Below, piece after piece: positions 21,310 to 30,542 of a stretch of DNA of 42,373 nt (within the stretch, counting starts at the first letter, position 1; every line of letters begins with the position of its first letter). The notes below the pieces were generated by a model that saw only the letters and a list, made by a program, of their open reading frames with translations, was not told where the DNA came from and searched no databases. Both the position numbers and the translations under genes were made by a program. Origin of the DNA: a virus. The stretch lies in IMG/VR virus record IMGVR_UViG_3300036804_000043, positions 1-42,373 of that record, one strand, 5' to 3'.

Positions 21310-23490
21310 TTACAGCCATGCCGAACGCCAAGTTGCCTCGGCGTACATGCCCTCATATCCAGACGCGGCGTTCAACTCAAGGTGGTTCACCCCGGGTTCG
21401 AGCGCGAACCATTCGCTCGTCGGGGTCACGGCCCCGAAGACGTTCGCCCCGTTGTGCAGTACCTCGCGCCGCTTCGTGTTGATCTCCAGCACCTCACCCG
21501 ACGGAAGGCGCATGTCTAGTTCGATCTTCGCGCCCGTGGCCTTGTTCTCGATGGACGGCCGCAGCATCGGGCCGACCATGCGGAACTTGGGCCATGTCGC
21601 CGTGTTCCCGTTGTTCACCGCCGCCGACGCTGCGGCCCGCAACGCAACCGGCTGCACGAACTTGAACGGGAACCGCATCGGGAACATGCGCGTTCCGCCG
21701 CGCGGAGTGGGCGGGTTGACTCGGTCAATCTGCTCAACATCCGAGTACAACAGCGGGTCGGACGCTGCCAGTTCGAGCGAGACCTTCGCGGCCCCACGCA
21801 CGTGCAACATGTCGACCTTGATATCCCGCTTGCGGACTCGGCACGCCACGTAGCCACGCCCGCCCGCGACACCCGGGAACGCGAACCGGAACGCTCGCTC
21901 AGTCCCGCCCGGCTTGAACATCGCCATCGCGTCAGGCAAGTTGACGTCAGGGTCCAGGATCGACAGGTCGATCGTGAACACCCGGCCCCCGAGGTAGTCA
22001 TTCCCCGGAATGAGCCCGTCGCGCTGCAACAGCTCCTTATCCGACGTGCGTATGTCCGGCGCGTCGAGCAGGCCCGAAACCTCCTCCAGCACGAACGGGG
22101 ACGCGCCGCCGAGCAGGCGACCGCCGAGTTCGGCCGTCCAGTCCGCGCCCACGTAGAGCGTCGGCGACGGAGGCGGGGGCGGAGGCATCACCGTGCGGAA
22201 CGTGACCGACTCCCCGAACGGGCCCGGTCCGGGCTCCTGTTCTAGCGTCGCCTCGTCCAGCGACCACCACTCGCCGAGATCCCAGTTACTCCGCCCCTCG
22301 ACGTTGAGCTTCACCGCGCCCGCACCAACGGGCATCACGCCGGACACCGCAACGTTGGTCCACGTCCTCGGCGGAACGCCGGGGCTTGTGCCGTAGATCC
22401 ACTGACTCGTTCCGCCCGGGATCATGACCACAAGCGCGGCCCGGATCGCCCGGGTTATGTCCGTGCCGTTGTAGACCCACGCCGAGCCGTACCACTGCTG
22501 ACCCTCGACGGCGGGATACGCCTTCGCATCGGGAATGTGCACGTTCATCGTGCCGGTGTCGCCCGCGACCGAGCGCACAACTCGCGCGGCAGAGAACCCA
22601 CTTCGGAAGATCTCGTAATCGGGGACGACCTCGGCCATGCCTGCCCGGCTCGACTGCCAGTCGCCGACGCCCCATTCAAAGCCGGGGTCGGCGTTGACGT
22701 TCCGAACCACCCGCCCGGTCACCTCGTACCAAGTGCCAGCCGACAGGCCGGACAGGGTCCAGAACCGAGGCGACCCAGCGCCCACGAACGTACGGGAGTT
22801 GGTGACTCCATCTCCCGCGCGTAGCTCCAGTTCGTACGCCCCAGCCCCGGGCACCTCGTCCCACTCGACGACCGCCGACGTGCGCGAGATCCGCGATACG
22901 CGAATGCTCGTGAGATTCCGAGGGTCGACGACCTCGACAGGAACGTCAACACCCTCCGAAATAGCCGTGTTGGCCCCGAGTCGGTTTCGTAGCCGGACCA
23001 CGTACGACCCAGGCTCGGGTACGTCGAAGTCCCAACTCGTCGCGTCCGCCGCCGGGGTGAACGTCGGCCCGAACGCGCCGTTGGCGGGCTTGATGTTGGC
23101 TAGGTAGTTGACGACCGGCATTTCTGCCGGTGCCTCCCACGTGGCCCGAACCTTCAGCGCGCCCGTCACTTGCTTGGCCGCTACGTTCTGCGGCTTCGGG
23201 TAGTACGGCGCGGCCGGGGCGTCCATGTAGGACGACGGGGTACCCGTGGCGTGCGCCCGGACACGAACCATGCACGGGCCAGCCTGCGGGACTGCCAACA
23301 CGTACTCACGCGTTGCGGGGTCATCGATGCGGATGCCCTCGGCAGGGGTCCACGGCGCGCCGTCGAACTTGTAGAACAGCACGAAGTACCCCGGGGGGAT
23401 CGGCCCGTCGCCGATCTCCCACCGCAGCACCAGATTTAGGCCCTTGGCCTCCGCCGTCAGGTCCGTGACCGGGTTAACAACGTCGGCCAT
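21310..23490 (-). CDS. Tail protein with FN3 repeats and Dit-like C-terminus (726 aa)
   Basis: The first half carries fibronectin type III-like units (VTDLTAEAKGLNLVLRWEIG; ISRTSAVVEWDEVPGAGAYE; TWYEVTGRV). Next comes a jelly-roll-like segment (DPGFEWGVGDWQSSRAGMAE, then QQWYGSAWVYNG) of the carbohydrate-binding type. A proline run (MPPPPPPSP) leads to a C-terminal part resembling a distal tail protein (FVLEEVSGLLDAPDIRTSDK; GVAGGRGYVACRVRKRDIKV). It should form the ring between tail tube and tip and may contact host sugars. The ATG (MADVVNPVTDLT) follows AGAGGA. Confidence 0.8.
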   Translation of the reverse strand: MADVVNPVTDLTAEAKGLNLVLRWEIGDGPIPPGYFVLFYKFDGAPWTPAEGIRIDDPATREYVLAVPQAGPCMVRVRAHATGTPSSYMDAPAAPYYPKPQNVAAKQVTGALKVRATWEAPAEMPVVNYLANIKPANGAFGPTFTPAADATSWDFDVPEPGSYVVRLRNRLGANTAISEGVDVPVEVVDPRNLTSIRVSRISRTSAVVEWDEVPGAGAYELELRAGDGVTNSRTFVGAGSPRFWTLSGLSAGTWYEVTGRVVRNVNADPGFEWGVGDWQSSRAGMAEVVPDYEIFRSGFSAARVVRSVAGDTGTMNVHIPDAKAYPAVEGQQWYGSAWVYNGTDITRAIRAALVVMIPGGTSQWIYGTSPGVPPRTWTNVAVSGVMPVGAGAVKLNVEGRSNWDLGEWWSLDEATLEQEPGPGPFGESVTFRTVMPPPPPPSPTLYVGADWTAELGGRLLGGASPFVLEEVSGLLDAPDIRTSDKELLQRDGLIPGNDYLGGRVFTIDLSILDPDVNLPDAMAMFKPGGTERAFRFAFPGVAGGRGYVACRVRKRDIKVDMLHVRGAAKVSLELAASDPLLYSDVEQIDRVNPPTPRGGTRMFPMRFPFKFVQPVALRAAASAAVNNGNTATWPKFRMVGPMLRPSIENKATGAKIELDMRLPSGEVLEINTKRREVLHNGANVFGAVTPTSEWFALEPGVNHLELNAASGYEGMYAEATWRSAWL

Positions 23491-23495
23491 TCCTC

Positions 23496-26489
23496 TTACC
23501 TCCCAGATGTACGCATTTCCCACGCGATGGCCTTGCCGATCTCGTACGGATCGGCGTCCGTACGGGCGTTGACCGTGATCGGTGCAGCCGACGGCCGCGC
23601 CCGATACGACTCCGAGGCCGCGTTAGTGACGCGCTTCTCGAACCCGCCGAGATCCACGTTCGCCGAGCCCATGCCGGAGTCGACCGCAGCGGACATAGCG
23701 CGGTTGATATCGCTGAACGCCCCCTCGACCGGCGAGGATCGGGCGAACGATGCGAACGACGCAAACGGCGTAGGCCCACCGGCCAGGGACGGAATTCCGG
23801 CCCTGCTCATCATCGGAGCAAACCCAGGGCCGCCCGGCGCTCCCTCGTCGCCCCCGCCCATCCCAGGGATGGACATCTTGAACCAGTTACCCGGGTTCAG
23901 CTTTGACGCGACGTTCGAAACAGCCGAACCGACCGCGCCCGCCATCGACTTGATGCCGTTGATCAGGCCCTGTACGACGTCGCGGCCCTTGTTGTACAGC
24001 AGCGACCCCATGTTGCCGAGTGCGCCCGTGATCTGTCCCGGCAGGCCCTTGAAGAACCCAACGACTTGACCAATTCCGGACCGCACCGCGTCAGTCAACT
24101 TCTGCGGCGACTTGGCCGCCGTCTGGATCGCCCCGACGAACAGCGACACCGAAGACTTGACCGCGTTCACGCCAGTGGTGAACACCGACTTGATCGCTCC
24201 CCACACAGTGGAGATCACGGACTTCATGGCGTTCATTACGGTCGTGATCGTCGACTTGATCGCGTTGAACGCCGAAGTAACGGGCGGCTTCAGCGCGTTG
24301 ACGGTCGCGTTCCACACTGCCTTGATCGCGTTCCACACCGTCGTGATCACGGCCTTGACCGCGTTCATCACGGTGGTGATGACCGTCTTCACGATCAGGA
24401 AATGGGTCTGCACGATCGGTGACAGGAACGAAACAGCCGCGTTCCACACTGCCTTGATCACGCCCCACACGGCCGAGATCACCGACTGAATCACGTTCAT
24501 CACGGTGGTGATGATCGTCTTCATGATCTCGAAATGGGTCTTGATCACAGTGGATATGAACTGCACAGCCGCCTGTACGTAAGGCTTGATCGCGTCCCAG
24601 ACACCGAGGATCACGCCCTTGATGACTGCCCACACGACCACGGTTACGTCTCGGATCATCGAGAACGCAGCGTTCACGAAGTCCCGGAACCATCCAACCT
24701 TGTTGTACGCCAGCACAAGCGCCGCGATCAGAGCGACGATGCCCACGACGATCAACACGAACGGGTTCATCGCCATGACCGCGTTGAACGCGGCCTGAAT
24801 CGCCGTCCATGTTCGCGTAGCGGCCGAAGCTAGCTTCGCCTTAGTCAGATACTGCCCGAGGCCCGTAGCGGCGCTTAGAGTGGCGCTCCCGGCCGTCTTG
24901 AGGGCACTGGCCGACTTGGTCGCCGCCGCCCCGAGGCCGGAACCGATCGCGTTCGCAGCCTGCCGAGCCTTACCGCCCAGCGTGCCCATAGTTCCCGAGA
25001 ACGCCGACGACGCAGCGCTAGCGTTCGAGAAACCCGAACCGAAGCGACCCAACGCGCTTACCGCGCCGGACACTCCTCGACCGAGACCCCCAATCACCTT
25101 GCCCGCGTTCGTCACCGAGGAACCAAACCCCATGATGAGCCGCTGTGTCCCGGTGATGGACTTCGCCACGGCGAAGATGCCGACCGGGAACAGCGCGAGC
25201 GCTACCGTCCCTTGCTTGACCCAACCGGGCAGGGTGCCGAACCCGCGCGCAAGCGACGTCAGGCCGTCGAGCGTGTTCTTCACGGCGTCGCGCATGCCGC
25301 CGTCCCAGAGCTGAAGTGCCAACTCCTGAACCGCCGAAAGGAAGTTCTGCAACCGACCCTTCGCCGACTCCTCGTAGGCGGCAGCCATACGGCGGGCCGC
25401 TCCGGCGGAGTCATCCAGCGACCCGGACAACATGTTCAGCTTCTCGCGTGACGCGTCGCCAATGAGTGCCAGGAATGCCGGGCCCGCCCGCTGCCCGAAT
25501 GCATCCATGATCTCGGACGTCGAGACGTTGGCCTTAGCGAACTTGTTCACGGACTCCGTGAGCCCGATGAACTTGCCGTCTTGATCCTGGAGAGAGAACC
25601 CGTACTTCTTGGCCACCTTCGCGGCCTTGCCTGACTCGTTGTTCAGCGCAACGAGCATGCCCTTAAGGCCAGTTCCGGCCATGTCAGCCTGGAGACCGTT
25701 GTCACCGAGAACCGCCATTGCCGCCGCCGCCTCTTCGAGCGACATACCGAACGCAGCGGCCACCGGGCCCGCGTACTTGAACGACTGGCCCAACATCTCG
25801 ATGTCGACGTTTCCGGACGACGCCGCCTTAGCCAACACGTCGACCGCGTGGCCAGACTCCTCGGTCTTCAACCGCATGCCCGACATGATGTTGGTAACGA
25901 CGTCCGACGTGCGCGCCAAATCCATGTTCGCCGCCGCCGCTAGGTCGAGCATGTGCGGAGTCACGGCGATGATGTCGTTCGTCTTCATGCCCGCCATGGC
26001 GAGAAAGCCCATGCCGTCGGCGGCCTCGGAAGCGCTGAACTTCGTTGTGGCTCCGAGCTGTCGGGCTTTCTGCTCTAGCTTGGCAATCTCCGCCGCCGGG
26101 GCGTTCGTTACACCGATCAGCTTCGCCATGGACGTGTCGAAGTCCATACCGGTTTTGATGACCGCCGCACCGGCCGCAGCGACACCGAGCGTCAGCGGCT
26201 TGACCGCGCGGGCCGCGCCCGCCGCCGGAGCCGCCCACGAGTTGAACCGGGTACCGGCCTGCGTGATCGACTGCCCCACACTCTGCGTGCGGGTGCCGAT
26301 CGTCGATATCGCCGCACCGGCACCGGCCGCGCCGCGCATGATGCCCGAATACCCGGACTGCACACCCTGATTGAGCGACCGCCCGGCCAGCGCGCCCGCC
26401 CTCGACGCAGCCGACGAAACCTGTGTGAACAGCTGATCGCCGCGCGCCTGAAGATCGATGAATGCCGTACCGACCTTCATGCCAGCCAT
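23496..26489 (-). CDS. Tail tape measure protein (997 aa)
   Basis: The conserved tape-measure core is near the start (FDTSMAKLIGVTNAPAAEIA; GATTKFSASEAADGMGFLAM). Downstream is a long run of repeating helices of the type ITTVMNAVKAVITTVWNAIK, a hydrophobic segment (FVLIVVGIVALIAALVLAYN) and a Gly/Pro-rich tail end. The length sets tail length, so a tail of about 150 nm is expected from the usual 0.15 nm per residue. A dispersed palindrome falls near the C-terminus (RAGIPSLAGG). ATG follows GGGAGGTGGGG. Confidence 0.95.
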   Translation of the reverse strand: MAGMKVGTAFIDLQARGDQLFTQVSSAASRAGALAGRSLNQGVQSGYSGIMRGAAGAGAAISTIGTRTQSVGQSITQAGTRFNSWAAPAAGAARAVKPLTLGVAAAGAAVIKTGMDFDTSMAKLIGVTNAPAAEIAKLEQKARQLGATTKFSASEAADGMGFLAMAGMKTNDIIAVTPHMLDLAAAANMDLARTSDVVTNIMSGMRLKTEESGHAVDVLAKAASSGNVDIEMLGQSFKYAGPVAAAFGMSLEEAAAAMAVLGDNGLQADMAGTGLKGMLVALNNESGKAAKVAKKYGFSLQDQDGKFIGLTESVNKFAKANVSTSEIMDAFGQRAGPAFLALIGDASREKLNMLSGSLDDSAGAARRMAAAYEESAKGRLQNFLSAVQELALQLWDGGMRDAVKNTLDGLTSLARGFGTLPGWVKQGTVALALFPVGIFAVAKSITGTQRLIMGFGSSVTNAGKVIGGLGRGVSGAVSALGRFGSGFSNASAASSAFSGTMGTLGGKARQAANAIGSGLGAAATKSASALKTAGSATLSAATGLGQYLTKAKLASAATRTWTAIQAAFNAVMAMNPFVLIVVGIVALIAALVLAYNKVGWFRDFVNAAFSMIRDVTVVVWAVIKGVILGVWDAIKPYVQAAVQFISTVIKTHFEIMKTIITTVMNVIQSVISAVWGVIKAVWNAAVSFLSPIVQTHFLIVKTVITTVMNAVKAVITTVWNAIKAVWNATVNALKPPVTSAFNAIKSTITTVMNAMKSVISTVWGAIKSVFTTGVNAVKSSVSLFVGAIQTAAKSPQKLTDAVRSGIGQVVGFFKGLPGQITGALGNMGSLLYNKGRDVVQGLINGIKSMAGAVGSAVSNVASKLNPGNWFKMSIPGMGGGDEGAPGGPGFAPMMSRAGIPSLAGGPTPFASFASFARSSPVEGAFSDINRAMSAAVDSGMGSANVDLGGFEKRVTNAASESYRARPSAAPITVNARTDADPYEIGKAIAWEMRTSGR
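23784..23805. repeat. Dispersed palindrome inside the tape measure gene, copy 11
   Basis: A 22-bp copy with arms CAGGGAC and GGCCCTG. It is read in frame as AGIPSL, in a glycine-rich low-complexity part near the C-terminus, so it costs the protein little. Confidence 0.85.
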
Positions 26490-26503
26490 GCGCCCCACCT
26501 CCC

Positions 26504-27216
26504 CTACGAGATACGGGGCTTACGACCGGCACCCATCTTGGACGCCAGCGACAGAAGCCCCTTGGATTTCTTCTCTTGCTTCTCGACGCCCGGCCGATAG
26601 ATCGGCTCCGGCTCGGGAACGGGATTCTCCTTCGCGCCGTTCGCGACGAGCAGCCCGCCCAGGAGGAAGTTCGTAACCCGCAAGTGCTCGATGGTCGTTG
26701 CGGCTAGCTGCGCATCCAGCGAGCCCCATAGGACATGCTCAGGACTCGTCACAGCCCGCGCCAAGTGGGAGTCATCCGGGAGCCGTTGAACCAACGCCCC
26801 GAACCTCCCCCACGACAACGACGCCGACCCAACGTCGCGCACGTCCAAGCCGTACACGCGCTGAAAGTCGGCGTCGATGTCGTCCCCGTGGCACTCGATC
26901 AGCTCTGCGAGCCCACGGATTCCCCCAGGCTCACGCCCTGCTCATCGGCGTACGCCTCGACCACAAGGGCGAGATCCGCCGAACGGCCGCCGCCTGCAAC
27001 AAACTTGTCGTACTGGTCACCGAGCAGCGAACGACCCAGGTCGGCAACAGCGTTGCGGGCCGCAGCGTCGTGCGCCTCGTCCGGCCAGAACGCGGGGCCC
27101 GGGATGGTGTAGGTCTCGCCGTCGACACCCTCAAACTCAATGGTGACCGTCTCTCGCTTCTCGGCCTCCTGACGCAGGGTGGACAGGCGAAGGACCTTAC
27201 GGTTCGGCTTGCTCAT
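26504..27216 (-). CDS. Tail assembly chaperone, -1 frameshift product (237 aa)
   Basis: The long chaperone should be made by a -1 ribosomal frameshift at the GGGGGAA string (26920-26926), at codons CTG GGG GAA of the short chaperone. After the slip the frame reads GIRGLAELIECHGDDIDADF, then VYGLDVRDVGSASLSWGRFG, LVQRLPDDSHLARAV and the C-terminus KSKGLLSLASKMGAGRK. This is the typical second part of siphovirus chaperones, and the frame has no start of its own at the junction. The product is about 98+139 residues. It precedes the tape measure gene, as expected. Confidence 0.85.
26899..27216 (-). CDS. Tail assembly chaperone, unshifted product (105 aa)
   Basis: The ATG (MSKPNRKVLRLSTLRQEAEK) follows GAGTAGAG. 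The sequence continues TVTIEFEGVDGETYTIPGPA and LALVVEAYADEQGVSLGESV and ends GSQS. It coats the tape measure protein during tail assembly. The frameshift site lies eight codons before the stop. Place, between the major tail and tape measure genes, and the second frame make the call secure. Confidence 0.85.
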   Translation of the reverse strand: MSKPNRKVLRLSTLRQEAEKRETVTIEFEGVDGETYTIPGPAFWPDEAHDAAARNAVADLGRSLLGDQYDKFVAGGGRSADLALVVEAYADEQGVSLGESVGSQS

Positions 27217-27300
27217 TGCTCTACTCCTCGTGTGGGGTGGGTAGGTGGTTACCGGGGTCGCCCCCACCTAGGACGACCCCGGAAGTCTCATCTCTCCGAG

Positions 27301-27322
27301 CAGGTACGGAATTCCGGCCCTG
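27301..27322. repeat. Dispersed GAATTC-centred palindrome, copy 12
   Basis: A 22-bp copy (CAGGTAC and GGCCCTG arms) just past the hairpin at 27329, in the 147-bp gap between the major tail gene and the tail chaperone. Confidence 0.9.
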
Positions 27323-27328
27323 CGGTGA

Positions 27329-27354
27329 GGCCGGACGCTCGAAAGCATCCGGCC
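27329..27354 (-). terminator. Hairpin past the major tail protein gene
   Basis: A 10-bp stem (GGCCGGAYGC with GCRTCCGGCC, one G-T pair) and a six-base loop lie 9 bp past the major tail stop. There is no T-run. With the palindrome next to it, it may lower transcription into the genes that follow. Confidence 0.55.
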
Positions 27355-27363
27355 CCGTTCGTG

Positions 27364-27984
27364 CTACGCCTCGGGGTCGGTGCCCGGGTCGAGCTGCGGA
27401 TCAGTGATGTCCCACGTGGCGAGGTTTCCGTTCTCGTCGCCGAGAGCCTTAACCGTCATGCCCCACGTGATCGCCTCGGCCGAAGAGAACTTCGGCGACT
27501 CGACCTCGGACACCTGCGAGTTGGGAAGGTGCATGGTCCATAGCATGTCGCCGTCACGGATGACGAAGAACGACGCGAACGGCGCACGCTTCGCGTTCGA
27601 CGAGATCGAGAACGAAGCCTTACCGCCCGTGCCCGGGGTGACGCTGCCCGGGGCGAGGCCATAGAACGCCTCCAGAACAGCCGGGCTCGACTCCAGCGCG
27701 CCGAACTTCAGCGTGAGGTCTCGGCCAGTGATGACGGTCCGAACAGTGCCGGACTGCCAAGACTTGATGTCCTCGGTCTCTTCGCTGAAATCGTGCTCAA
27801 CGCCGTCTTCGCTGAACAGCCCGAGCGTGTGCCACGCATCCTTACTCTCGCCCTCCAGCTTGATCGCGCCCGTAATGGGATCGATCTTTGCAGTCGGGGC
27901 AGTTGCGCCCGCCAGCTTGGGGGCCGTGAAAATAACGCCGGTCGTGGCGACCTTCACGAGATCGGGATCGAAGTTACCCGACAT
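27364..27984 (-). CDS. Major tail protein (206 aa)
   Basis: The length, the first part (MSGNFDPDLVKVATTGVIFT, then AWHTLGLFSEDGVEHDFSEE) and the beta-rich rest (FASFFVIRDGDMLWTMHLPN; EAITWGMTVKALGDENGNLA) fit actinophage tail tube subunits. These stack as hexamers around the tape measure. It stands between the tail terminator and the chaperones. The ATG follows AAAGGAATGTGTG and overlaps the upstream stop by one base. Confidence 0.9.
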   Translation of the reverse strand: MSGNFDPDLVKVATTGVIFTAPKLAGATAPTAKIDPITGAIKLEGESKDAWHTLGLFSEDGVEHDFSEETEDIKSWQSGTVRTVITGRDLTLKFGALESSPAVLEAFYGLAPGSVTPGTGGKASFSISSNAKRAPFASFFVIRDGDMLWTMHLPNSQVSEVESPKFSSAEAITWGMTVKALGDENGNLATWDITDPQLDPGTDPEA

Positions 27985-28376
27985 CACACATTCCTTTCCG
28001 GCCGGACGGCGACCCCCAGGGACGCGTACCAACGCGGCTTATCGGTAATTGGATCGGGGGTGAACTGCGCTCCCGCGATCGTGTAGACGCGAGACACCAG
28101 CGGGACACCCCCGGGCATTGCGTGCAGGTGCGCGAGCACCTGCCGGAGGCGGTCCGAACTCGACGCCCGGTCGTTGCCGTAGACGTAGATCGCTAGAACC
28201 GCCTGATCAAGGGCGGGCCACCGAGTGACACCGCCGTTCCGCTCAACAACCGTGAACGGGTACCGCTCTTGAAGATCCGCCGGAACGTCGGGCCCACCCT
28301 CGAACCCGTCGATGACGGTCCGAAGGTGGGACAACACCAACGCCTCTACGTCCGGGAACTCGACGTACGGATTCAC
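27984..28376 (-). CDS. Tail terminator protein (130 aa)
   Basis: The small alpha/beta protein starts GTG (VNPYVEFPDVEALVLSHLRT) and contains PFTVVERNGGVTRWPALDQA, AILAIYVYG-like strands and a last strand RWYASLGVAVRP. The layout and the place just upstream of the major tail gene match the tail terminator that stops tube growth and joins the head. It overlaps its two neighbours by a few bases. Identification rests largely on synteny. Confidence 0.75.
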   Translation of the reverse strand: MNPYVEFPDVEALVLSHLRTVIDGFEGGPDVPADLQERYPFTVVERNGGVTRWPALDQAVLAIYVYGNDRASSSDRLRQVLAHLHAMPGGVPLVSRVYTIAGAQFTPDPITDKPRWYASLGVAVRPERNV

Positions 28377-28684
28377 CCGAAGTCGCCCAGGTTGAACACC
28401 CGGTGAGGCTTACGGTTCGACTTGGCCGAACCGAGAACGATGATGTTCGCGTCCCGGTCCTTAGCGAACACACGGGACACCATCACGCGGCCTACACCGG
28501 CCTGGTTACGGACCTTTGTGGAGACTCCGAACCCTGCGCCCTTGAAGTCGCCCGTACGGACCGGAGAACGGCCCTCAGCAGCCTTAGCGGCCTGCTTCCC
28601 CCGGGCGTGCAGCAGCGCGCGAACCTCGGCCGTCTTCGTGAGTGCTTCAATCGCTGCGGCGTCGATGACGATTCGCGTAGCCAT
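28373..28684 (-). CDS. HK97 gp10-like head-tail protein (103 aa)
   Basis: The ATG (MATRIVIDAAAIEALTKTAE) is behind GGAGGGCTGAAC. The helical start and the pattern KAAEGRSPVRTGDFKGAGFG agree with the HK97 gp10 family, where the S/P-V-R-T-G sequence is common. These proteins help to complete the tail-head joint. It overlaps the tail terminator start as GTGA. Confidence 0.8.
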   Translation of the reverse strand: MATRIVIDAAAIEALTKTAEVRALLHARGKQAAKAAEGRSPVRTGDFKGAGFGVSTKVRNQAGVGRVMVSRVFAKDRDANIIVLGSAKSNRKPHRVFNLGDFG

Positions 28685-28686
28685 GT

Positions 28687-29001
28687 TCAGCCCTCCCAAG
28701 CCTTAACGCGCACCTTCAGCAGGCCCGGCCCGAAAGCCTGACGCTGCGGAAGGGGCGGGCCGTCGACCTCCCACACCGATTGCCAAACTCGGAGCCGGTC
28801 ACGGCCGTTGACGTCTGCGCCGGGCGGGAGGATCACCGCCGCGCCGAACTTCTGCGCGTCACGGCGGGTTGTCTCCTCCGAGCCCGACGGATAGATGAGA
28901 CGGCCCCGGTACTCCGCTACGTCCGTCCATGCGAACTCGGCGTTTCCGTACCGGTCTTGGCCAATCTCCGTACGCCTGACGACGGTTACCCGATCCCTCA
29001 T
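28687..29001 (-). CDS. Head closure / head-tail connector protein (104 aa)
   Basis: The start MRDRVTVVRRTEIGQDRYGN is chosen since AAGG lies just upstream; a GTG 21 codon positions up overlaps the previous stop but is less typical. The RVTVVRRT strand, YRGRLIYPSGSEE and the end WEVDGPPLPQRQAFGPGLLK agree with head-closure (SPP1 gp16-like) proteins. It closes the portal vestibule toward the tail. Synteny between a gp6-like and a gp10-like gene supports the call. Confidence 0.75.
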   Translation of the reverse strand: MRDRVTVVRRTEIGQDRYGNAEFAWTDVAEYRGRLIYPSGSEETTRRDAQKFGAAVILPPGADVNGRDRLRVWQSVWEVDGPPLPQRQAFGPGLLKVRVKAWEG

Positions 29002-29015
29002 CAGACCTTGACTGA

Positions 29016-29459
29016 TCACCACTGCCACCAATCGACGGTGCCTGTGTGATCGGTCCAACCAATCGGCGTGAACTGCCGCATCTTCTGCGGCTCGTAACCC
29101 ACGCCGATCTCAACCGAGTACAGGGGCGGGATGCCGAGTGCGAACTCAACTTCCTGCCGCTCCTCGGGCGAAAGCGCCATGCCCGCTTGAGCGTTGCGCG
29201 ACAGCCGGTAAGACGCGTCTCCGATCGACTCCGAGACGATGCCGTTCGGGTTGTCGATCGCACGCGCCGCCAGCCGCATGACCATCTGTCGGATGGTCTC
29301 CGGCACCGGATCGGGCCACTCGTACAGCGGCCCGGCCACCTCACGGATAAGGCCGGAGGCGTCGGAGAGGTGAGCCTCTACGCGCCCCCGGGTCTCATCC
29401 GGGAAGGGTTCCGGCCGCCGAGCGTTGAACTCCTCGAAGGAGACGAACAGTTCGGCCAT
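29016..29459 (-). CDS. Head-tail adaptor, gp6-like (147 aa)
   Basis: The protein MAELFVSFEEFNARRPEPFP then RVEAHLSDASGLIREVAGPL and TIRQMVMRLAARAIDNPNGI has the helical layout of the gp6/gp15 head-tail adaptors that dock to the portal. The aromatic tail VDWWQW is unusual. GGGGG lies ahead of the ATG; a GTG nine bases earlier is possible. It lies just after the capsid gene, as is typical. Confidence 0.8.
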   Translation of the reverse strand: MAELFVSFEEFNARRPEPFPDETRGRVEAHLSDASGLIREVAGPLYEWPDPVPETIRQMVMRLAARAIDNPNGIVSESIGDASYRLSRNAQAGMALSPEERQEVEFALGIPPLYSVEIGVGYEPQKMRQFTPIGWTDHTGTVDWWQW

Positions 29460-29475
29460 CCGGAACACCCCCTAG

Positions 29476-30507
29476 TTACTTGGCGGAACGGGTCGCCGCA
29501 GCCTTGAGAACCTTGGTCTCGGCACCGGCCTCGGCCTCGAAGTCGAAGCGGACGCCGACGCATCGGACCTGCTCCGGCTGCGCGGACACCTCGACCACAG
29601 ACGCCTTACCGGCCACGTCCTTGATCTCGTAGCGGTAATCCTTGACCTCACCGAGACCGGCGAACGTCGATATGAACGAACGGTCCTTAGCAACGGCCGA
29701 GTCGTAGTCACGGATGGCACGCAGCGCGAAGCCGTTGTAAGCCTGCGCAGAGCCGGACTTGGCACCCTCGGGAACGAGGGGCGCACGGTTCACCAGGACG
29801 AACGCGGACGGGTGCAGCGCGATAAGCGCGTTCTCGTCGACCAGGTTCGACACAACGAGACGGAAGCCGTACAGGGTGCCCAGCTCGGCCCGACGCAGAG
29901 CGTTGGAGTCGCCAGCCTGGTCAGCCTGAGTCAGGTTCGGGTGCGCAAGAAGCGACTCTTCGACGTTGACGCCGAGAATCAGCACACGACCATTGGTCGG
30001 CACGTGGTTCTTGTTGAGCTGCTTACGCAGGGCCCGAATCTGCTTGAGAACCGGGTCATAGTCACCGGCCGACGGAATGGCCGCACCCGCGACAGTGCCG
30101 TTCAGGGCACCGGCCACCAGGTTCTCAAGACGCTGCGCGACGGCCTCGGACTGCGGGGTCAGAACCTGCGCGCCGAAGTTCTCGATGTCGAGCGAGAGTT
30201 CAGCGTCGTTCAGCTCAACGGCCGTGTAAATGTGGCGGTCGAGAGTGACGGGGATGGACCGCTCGTTCAGCTTCTCGGCCTTGATGCGGTAGTCGTCCGC
30301 GTGCAGGTCCCGCAGCTTCTCGACCTGACCGGCGAGACGGGACGGACGCTTGATGTTCACGGTGTCGTTCTCGGCACCGGTGAAGTCGGCACCGCCGTCA
30401 CGGGTGATCAGACCGGCGAGGACGATTTCCTGATCGAGCAGACCGAGGGCCGCCGGGGCCCACTTCTCGGCCTTCAGGACACCGGTAGCGGTAGGCGTAG
30501 TAGCCAT
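29476..30507 (-). CDS. Major capsid protein (343 aa)
   Basis: The size and place after the scaffold gene identify the major head subunit. Typical stretches are PAALGLLDQEIVLAGLITRD, NDTVNIKRPSRLAGQVEKLR, PVTLDRHIYTAVELNDAELS and the C-terminal VRCVGVRFDFEAEAGAETKV. This resembles the P22-like branch of the HK97 coat fold found in many actinophages. The ATG (MATTPTATGVLKAEKWAP) follows GGAGTACCCAAC. No N-terminal delta domain is seen, in keeping with the separate scaffold gene. Confidence 0.9.
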   Translation of the reverse strand: MATTPTATGVLKAEKWAPAALGLLDQEIVLAGLITRDGGADFTGAENDTVNIKRPSRLAGQVEKLRDLHADDYRIKAEKLNERSIPVTLDRHIYTAVELNDAELSLDIENFGAQVLTPQSEAVAQRLENLVAGALNGTVAGAAIPSAGDYDPVLKQIRALRKQLNKNHVPTNGRVLILGVNVEESLLAHPNLTQADQAGDSNALRRAELGTLYGFRLVVSNLVDENALIALHPSAFVLVNRAPLVPEGAKSGSAQAYNGFALRAIRDYDSAVAKDRSFISTFAGLGEVKDYRYEIKDVAGKASVVEVSAQPEQVRCVGVRFDFEAEAGAETKVLKAAATRSAK

Positions 30508-30542
30508 GTTGGGTACTCCTTACGTGAGTTGGTGGGCCGCCG

